Source of the DNA: Moraxellaceae bacterium
GTDB lineage: Bacteria; Pseudomonadota; Gammaproteobacteria; Pseudomonadales; Ketobacteraceae
DNA length: 12,487 nucleotides
Direction of reading: 5' to 3'
Assembly (NCBI GenBank): GCA_002402125.1
Contig: NVVG01000005.1
Span: 2,139 to 14,625, forward strand
A model generated the notes under the pieces. The model saw only the letters and a list, made by a program, of their open reading frames with translations, made no database searches and was not told where the DNA came from. The translations under genes and the position numbers were made by a program. Each line of letters opens with the position of its first letter. Positions within the stretch are counted from its first letter, which is position 1. Shown one piece after another: positions 8,027-12,487 of this stretch.

Positions 8027-9241
8027 ATGGATATATATCTAGCCCGTCAGCCCATATTCGATCGCGACCTGAACGTTGTTGCCTATGAATTGCTATATCG
8101 AGCAAGCATGGAGAATAGCGCGGCGGGCATGGGTGATGCCAACGAAGCAACTATGCAGGTGCTAGTGAATGCGTTTTCTGAAATTGGTCTAGAAAACATC
8201 ACCAGTGGCCACCCCGCTTTGGTGAACATTACTCAGGATATTTTGACCTCCGGCCAGTTGCCCAAGGGTTTGCAGAAATTATTAATCCCTGAAATTCTTG
8301 AGAATGTGTTGGTAAATGATGATGTAATTCAAGAGGTTAAGAATCTGGTTGATGTTGGATATCAGTTTGCTCTGGATGACTTTATTTATAGCGAGGAGTG
8401 GGAGCCGCTAATTCCGCTGGCGAGTTTTATTAAGCTAGACGTGATGGATTTAGGTGTTGAGGGTGTTAAGGAACAGTTAGATAAATTGCACTCGTTGTGT
8501 GATGTAAGTGGTAAGTTGCTTGCCGAAAAAGTAGAGACTCATGAGGAGTTTGAGTTATATCACGGGATGGGTTTTGACTATTTTCAGGGCTATTTTCTTT
8601 CTAAACCCCATGTGATGAAGAGTAAAAGGGTACCCGCCTCTGGATTAGTGATTACATCCTTGTTGGCTGAGCTAAGCACGGATGATTACGATGTCGATCG
8701 AGTAAGTCACATTATTTGTCAAGACCCTCGCCTTTCTTACAAATTGCTGCGAGTAGTCAATTCCGCATCTTTTGGCCTGCCGCGCAAGATCGAAACCATT
8801 GCAGAAACCATTGCGTTGTTAGGTGCCAATGAGCTTCGGCGCTGGACAGCCATGTTGGCGCTTACGGCGATGGATAATAAGCCTAATGAACTCATGGTTA
8901 CGGCTATCGTGCGAGCTAAAATGTGTGAGTTAGTGGCGGAAAAGCTTAATCGACAGTTTGTGGGTGGATACTTTACGGCGGGTTTGTTGTCTTTGTTAGG
9001 TGCGTTGTTGGATAAACCCCTTGATGAAATAGTGCAGCAGATGCCGTTATCGGAAGATCTTGAGACGGCGTTGTTGAGCAGGCAGGGGGATATGGGTGCG
9101 GTATTAGCCTTGGTTGAAGCCTATGAAACCGGTGACTTTGAACACGCTATTATGGATGGGTTGTGTGCTGAGGACCTATGGGATATCTACCTAGAAGCAT
9201 TACATTGGGCCGATGTTGCTCAACATTCAATGGTTGAATAG
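8027..9241 (+). CDS. EAL-HDOD signalling protein (degenerate EAL)
   Basis: This 404-aa cytoplasmic protein has an N-terminal EAL domain (about 1-200) fused to an HDOD domain (about 200-390), the YuxH/CdgJ-like architecture. The EAL signature reads ELL (21-23, in YELLYR) instead of EAL. Several metal and catalytic positions persist (Asn67, Asp117-Asp118, Lys136 in IKLD, Gln187), but loop 6 is LDDFIYSEEW where active enzymes have DDFGTG, and AEGVET has become AEKVET. Loss of c-di-GMP phosphodiesterase activity is therefore likely, and c-di-GMP binding is uncertain. The HDOD part shows the CQDPRLSYKLLRVVNSASFG core (231-250) without the HD catalytic pair. It has its own weak AAGAAG Shine-Dalgarno after the rpmG terminator. 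Related proteins affect motility or signalling; the specific role is unknown. Confidence 0.9.
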   Translation: MDIYLARQPIFDRDLNVVAYELLYRASMENSAAGMGDANEATMQVLVNAFSEIGLENITSGHPALVNITQDILTSGQLPKGLQKLLIPEILENVLVNDDVIQEVKNLVDVGYQFALDDFIYSEEWEPLIPLASFIKLDVMDLGVEGVKEQLDKLHSLCDVSGKLLAEKVETHEEFELYHGMGFDYFQGYFLSKPHVMKSKRVPASGLVITSLLAELSTDDYDVDRVSHIICQDPRLSYKLLRVVNSASFGLPRKIETIAETIALLGANELRRWTAMLALTAMDNKPNELMVTAIVRAKMCELVAEKLNRQFVGGYFTAGLLSLLGALLDKPLDEIVQQMPLSEDLETALLSRQGDMGAVLALVEAYETGDFEHAIMDGLCAEDLWDIYLEALHWADVAQHSMVE

Positions 9242-9263
9242 CTATCGTTAGCACTGATTATAT

Positions 9264-11261
9264 TTATACCGTCGTTAAAATAATATTACCCACCGGATCA
9301 ATTCTCCCGCTCCAGCCAGCAGCAATAAAGGTTGTGGATACGGTTTCTGCGATTAATGCAGGCCCCTGTATGTGTTGTCCAGGCGCAAGTTGCTCGCGTT
9401 GGTAAATATGGCAAATATTCTCTTCATTGATGATTTTGGTTGTCGCAATAGGGGACGCGATCTCTTTAGGTGTCAAAGTGGGCAGGTCGATGGCTGGTTG
9501 CTGGCTGGTAAGGGCGACACGAACGTTGACCAGCTCCACCGCTATATCGAGCTGATGACCGTATAGGTTGGCATGCTGTTGATGAAATGTCTCTGTTATT
9601 GTGTTCAGTGAACCTTGGTAAGGAATATTGAGGAAAAAGGACTGTCCTTGATAGCGTACATCGAGAGATCGTGTTATCGAAATGTCAGATTGTACCGCTC
9701 CTTCTTGTTCCAGTTCTTGGGTACCCTGGGTAATTAAATCATTAAAGCATTGCTCTATTTGCTTAACGGAGAGCTGATTCTTAGTAGGTAGAATCAGCCC
9801 GCTGAGTGATTGTGATAGTTGCCGTTCTTTTACTGAGGTTAGCATGCCTAAGGCGGAAAGAACCCCTCCATGGATGGGTACTATGGCTCGTTGCATCTGC
9901 AAAGCATCGGCTAGAGCACAAACATGTAAGCCCCCTGCCCCACCAAAACAACATAGATGAAACGCCTGAATATCGACGCCACGTTGTACCGATATAAGGC
10001 GTAAAGCATTAACCATGTGTTCGTTAGCAATTTCAATTATACCCATGGCCGCTTCCTCTACGGTCAGGGTTAGAGCGTTTGCTAGCGGCGCTAATGCACG
10101 GTGTGCGGCGTCAACGTCGAGGTTCATGTTGCCACCCAGGAATAACTCTGGGCGTAATCGTCCCAAGACTACATTAGCGTCAGTAACGGTGGCCTGTAGT
10201 TGGGTTTGGTGATGAGTGTTGCCATAACAGGCGGGGCCAGGGAAAGCCCCTGCGGATTCGGGCCCTACTTGTAATAAACCGCCTTCATCGATAAAGGCTA
10301 TGGAGCCGCCACCGGCGCCAATGGTGTGCATGTCAACCTGAGGTATGGCAACGGGCCAGGGGCCGATAGAACCCTCGGTAGTGAGTTTGATATGACCTTG
10401 AATAGTCGCCACGTCGGTGGATGTGCCACCCATGTCAAAAGTTAGTAAATCATTGATACAGCTTGATTTTCCAATAAAACGGGCGCCAGACAGCCCCCCC
10501 GCCGGGCCGGATAACAACATTTTTACTGCATGCTCACCTGCTTGTTTGGCATCAATAGTGCCACCAGTCGATTGCATAACGGCGATTTTTGAGGGAGATA
10601 AGTTATGGCTAAGGCGGTCAATATATTGTTTAACCAGGGGCCCAAGGCTGGCATTGAGCCAGGTGGCAATGCCGCGCTCGTATTCACCGCTAGTAGGCAA
10701 TATCTTGGATGACCGGCTGATATAAGCATAGGGCGCTAGTGCCGCTTCGATGGCTTTTTCATTGCTAGGGTTTAGATAAGAAAATAGCTGGCAGATGGCA
10801 ATAGATTCGGGTTTTGCACGTTGAATCTGTTGGACTAATATAGATAACTCGGTGTCAGTGAGCCTTGATATCTCACGCCCTGTAGCGTCGAGTCTGCCGC
10901 CGACTTCAAAGCATAAGTTTTTCTCCACTGGGATGGGGGGTGGAGTTGGCTGTAAATTATACAGCTCAGGTCGAGCTTGGCGACCAATGGTAAGAATGTC
11001 GGCAAACCCGTGGTTAGTGATAAATGCGGTTTTAACCCCTTTGTGTTCAAGGGCTGCGTTGGTGGCGACGGTACTGCCATGGGTTATGCGCAATTTTCCC
11101 GACTTGGCAGCATCGAGTAACCCGAGTTCCTTAATGCCTTGTAGGATGGCTTGTTCAGGGGCTTTGGGGGTGGATAGCACTTTGTGAATGCGCAGTGATC
11201 CATGGTCAAGCAAGACAAAATCAGTAAATGTTCCGCCGGTATCAACACCTAATGCCATCAT
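9264..11261 (-). CDS. Hydantoinase/oxoprolinase family protein, HyuA subunit type
   Basis: HyuA-type subunits use ATP to activate cyclic amides (hydantoins, 5-oxoproline and related compounds) for ring opening, normally with a HyuB partner. The 665-aa length is near normal. The N-terminal ATPase-like domain has GVDTGGTFTDFVL (5-17) and the HGSTVATNA motif (61-69). The core has STGGT (231-235), SGPAGG (251-256), the second phosphate motif TFDMGGTSTDVA (274-285), VDMHTIGAGGGS (309-320) and the adenosine motif CFGGAGGLHVCALADAL (438-454). A C-terminal domain follows (about 485-665). No HyuB lies beside it: downstream, 22 bp away, is the convergent EAL-HDOD gene, and upstream is divergent mutM. 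The substrate cannot be deduced. The start is MMALGVDTGG, and the second Met is an equal alternative. Confidence 0.9.
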   Translation of the reverse strand: MMALGVDTGGTFTDFVLLDHGSLRIHKVLSTPKAPEQAILQGIKELGLLDAAKSGKLRITHGSTVATNAALEHKGVKTAFITNHGFADILTIGRQARPELYNLQPTPPPIPVEKNLCFEVGGRLDATGREISRLTDTELSILVQQIQRAKPESIAICQLFSYLNPSNEKAIEAALAPYAYISRSSKILPTSGEYERGIATWLNASLGPLVKQYIDRLSHNLSPSKIAVMQSTGGTIDAKQAGEHAVKMLLSGPAGGLSGARFIGKSSCINDLLTFDMGGTSTDVATIQGHIKLTTEGSIGPWPVAIPQVDMHTIGAGGGSIAFIDEGGLLQVGPESAGAFPGPACYGNTHHQTQLQATVTDANVVLGRLRPELFLGGNMNLDVDAAHRALAPLANALTLTVEEAAMGIIEIANEHMVNALRLISVQRGVDIQAFHLCCFGGAGGLHVCALADALQMQRAIVPIHGGVLSALGMLTSVKERQLSQSLSGLILPTKNQLSVKQIEQCFNDLITQGTQELEQEGAVQSDISITRSLDVRYQGQSFFLNIPYQGSLNTITETFHQQHANLYGHQLDIAVELVNVRVALTSQQPAIDLPTLTPKEIASPIATTKIINEENICHIYQREQLAPGQHIQGPALIAETVSTTFIAAGWSGRIDPVGNIILTTV

Positions 11262-11334
11262 GTTATCGAAAACCCTGTAATATCGTTGAAATAGTGATTA
11301 ATTTTAGATGGATTGCAATGATCACCTAACTTTT

Positions 11335-11352
11335 ATAGCGAACATAGCGAAT
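11335..11352. repeat. 9-bp tandem repeat in the hyuA/mutM divergent region
   Basis: ATAGCGAAC is followed directly by ATAGCGAAT. It lies between the divergent starts, 10-27 bp before the mutM ATG. It is short enough to be chance and no function is inferred. Confidence 0.3.
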
Positions 11353-11361
11353 TCTATAACG

Positions 11362-12174
11362 ATGCCAGAATTACCGGAAGTAGAAACTACCCGGCGCGGA
11401 ATCGCGCCTTATATGACGGGGCAGCAGATTAGCGCAATAATCGTGCGCCAGCCCAAGTTGCGTTGGCCAGTATCAACGGCGCTGATGTCACTATCGGGTG
11501 TCTGTATCGATGCTGTGGAGCGACGCGGTAAATACTTAATGTTTAAAACCAGCAAAGGTACGGTGTTGGTGCACCTGGGCATGTCAGGTAGTTTACGTAT
11601 GATTAAGGAGGGGGAACCTCCATTGTGTCATGACCATGTAGACTTGCATTTGGCGTCGGGTGATGTGTTGCGATATACCGACCCTCGACGTTTTGGCGCT
11701 TGGTTATGGACCGAGCAGGATCCAGAGCAGCATAAATTAATTGCTTCACTGGGTCCGGAGCCGTTGTTAGCGGCATTTGATGTGGAATATATGTGGAAAC
11801 GCTCACGGGGTAAAAAATGTCCCATCAAGACCTTTGTCATGGATAGTCATGTAGTCGTTGGTGTGGGTAATATTTATGCCAACGAGGCGTTGTTCCTGGC
11901 CGGCATTAACCCCAAGCGATTGGCTGGCAGTGTCTCAAAAAAACGTTATGCGGTATTGGTTGAGTGTATTAAAGGTGTACTTGTCAAAGCAATAGAGCAA
12001 GGTGGTACAACATTGAAGGATTTTGTCGGTGGTGATGGCAAGCCAGGCTATTTTAAGCAAGAATTACAGGTTTATGGCCGAGGGGGATTGCCCTGTGTTC
12101 GATGCGATAAACCATTACGTGAAATACGTCTCGGACAAAGAGCTACCGTTTTCTGTAAATTCTGCCAAACTTAA
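11362..12174 (+). CDS. mutM: Formamidopyrimidine-DNA glycosylase (Fpg/MutM)
   Basis: MutM removes 8-oxoguanine and formamidopyrimidines from DNA and cleaves the abasic site, in base-excision repair. The 270-aa protein is of normal length. The mature N-terminus is [12 protein letters not shown], giving catalytic Pro2 and Glu3 once Met is removed. Lys57 in [14 protein letters not shown] (71-76), YTDPRRFG (105-112) and [12 protein letters not shown] (167-178, helix-two-turn-helix) all match. The C-terminal zinc finger is intact (Cys245, Cys248, Cys265, Cys268) with the conserved Arg260 in GQRATVFC. The start at 11362 is forced by the obligatory PELPE N-terminus; the 18 extra residues of the longer reading frame would block Pro2 chemistry. 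The Shine-Dalgarno is weak. It lies close to radC-rpmB-rpmG as in E. coli, with two genes inserted. Confidence 0.97.
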   Translation: MPELPEVETTRRGIAPYMTGQQISAIIVRQPKLRWPVSTALMSLSGVCIDAVERRGKYLMFKTSKGTVLVHLGMSGSLRMIKEGEPPLCHDHVDLHLASGDVLRYTDPRRFGAWLWTEQDPEQHKLIASLGPEPLLAAFDVEYMWKRSRGKKCPIKTFVMDSHVVVGVGNIYANEALFLAGINPKRLAGSVSKKRYAVLVECIKGVLVKAIEQGGTTLKDFVGGDGKPGYFKQELQVYGRGGLPCVRCDKPLREIRLGQRATVFCKFCQT

Positions 12175-12216
12175 GGCTCAATTGGATATAAAAATTAGTT
12201 TTATTACGTTTTAGGG

Positions 12217-12245
12217 CTGAAAACCCTGAGTGTTGTGTTTATACT
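12217..12245 (+). promoter_or_regulatory. Possible promoter of the right-edge membrane protein gene
   Basis: The -10 box TATACT (12240-12245) is a good match. With a 17-bp spacer, the -35 would be CTGAAA (12217-12222), a partial match. It predicts a start near 12252 and a short leader containing GAGGGTAGGA. The -35 half overlaps a small AGGG/CCCT dyad after mutM. Confidence 0.4.
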
Positions 12246-12275
12246 GAAACAAAATAGGATAATGAGGGTAGGAAT

Positions 12276-12487
12276 ATGCGTGGTCTGAAAAAGAATTTGA
12301 AACAGAATATGTTAGCCGTAGTTGTAATGATATTGACCGCGCTACCGGGTGTAACCATGGCAGAGTCTATTACCGAGCGGCCATCGGGGATGGAAATGTC
12401 AGCAGATCTTATTTTGGTAAGACCGTTGATGTTTACTGCTACCGTGATTGGTACGGCAATTTTTATCGTGTCGTCACCCTTCTCCGC
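12276..12487 (+). CDS. Small secreted or membrane protein, truncated by the window edge
   Basis: An open frame starting at the ATG at 12276 runs off the right end with 70 complete codons visible. GAGGGTAGGA lies immediately upstream. Residues 1-29 look like a signal peptide (MRGLKKNLKQN, then the hydrophobic MLAVVVMILTALPGVTMA and AES). After a short polar stretch (TERPSGMEMSADLILVRP), a second hydrophobic segment (MFTATVIGTAIFIVSSPFS) suggests one membrane span. The VRP...ATVIGTAIFIVSSPFS pattern resembles a small conserved hypothetical membrane protein found in pseudomonads and relatives, but I cannot name a family with certainty and no function is inferred. Confidence 0.7.
   Translation, partial: MRGLKKNLKQNMLAVVVMILTALPGVTMAESITERPSGMEMSADLILVRPLMFTATVIGTAIFIVSSPFS

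Noticed and set aside
9242..9263. Bidirectional terminator between the convergent EAL-HDOD and hyuA genes
   Set aside because: Only 22 bp separate them and I found no convincing stem with a T run.
11308..11361. Upstream extension of mutM by 18 residues
   Set aside because: MutM needs Pro2 at the processed N-terminus, so the enzyme must start at MPELPE.
12210..12230. AGGG-CTGAAAA-CCCT dyad after mutM as a terminator
   Set aside because: The stem is only about four base pairs and no T tract follows on either strand. It also overlaps a candidate -35 box.

Overview
The window is a gammaproteobacterial housekeeping segment. Family content and gene order fit the Pseudomonas/Cellvibrio-type lineages and their marine relatives. 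The genus cannot be fixed from the sequence alone. Two order signatures support the placement. The coaBC-algC-argB run is the arrangement known from pseudomonads. The radC-rpmB-rpmG order, with mutM close by and slmA near coaBC, matches the classical enterobacterial dfp/slmA and radC-rpmBG-mutM neighbourhoods.

Layout: a short secreted DUF4124-type protein (+) faces a leftward block, reading right to left, of coaBC (coenzyme A synthesis), algC-type phosphomannomutase/phosphoglucomutase (sugar-nucleotide precursors), argB (arginine synthesis) and slmA (nucleoid occlusion). A 216-bp divergent intergenic region (6404-6619) separates coaBC from the rightward radC. After radC come a good sigma70-type promoter, rpmB, rpmG (51 aa) and a clear intrinsic terminator. 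Next is a rightward EAL-HDOD signalling protein, then a convergent solitary HyuA-type hydantoinase/oxoprolinase subunit. Divergent from hyuA is mutM, and a small membrane protein gene is cut by the right edge.

No stretch over 300 bp lacks a gene; the longest gaps are 6404-6619 and 7835-8026. I see no tRNA or rRNA gene, insertion sequence, CRISPR array, prophage or obvious horizontally acquired island, and no gene is visibly broken.

The genes do not form one pathway. coaBC, algC and argB feed basic metabolism. slmA couples division to chromosome position. rpmB/rpmG build the 50S subunit. mutM repairs oxidised guanine. Several starts were moved downstream of the longest reading frame because a Shine-Dalgarno sequence, family length or the N-terminal motif demands it (DUF4124 protein, algC, radC, rpmB, mutM).

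I do not find a convincing new biological system. The points most worth a second look are: the absence of dut from its usual place between coaBC and algC; the membrane-anchored sensor-like N-terminus and acidic linker of the AlgC-type enzyme; a SlmA-site-like palindrome in the coaBC/radC divergent region; tandem repeats in the leaders of slmA, argB and radC; a degenerate EAL-HDOD protein; and a solitary hyuA.
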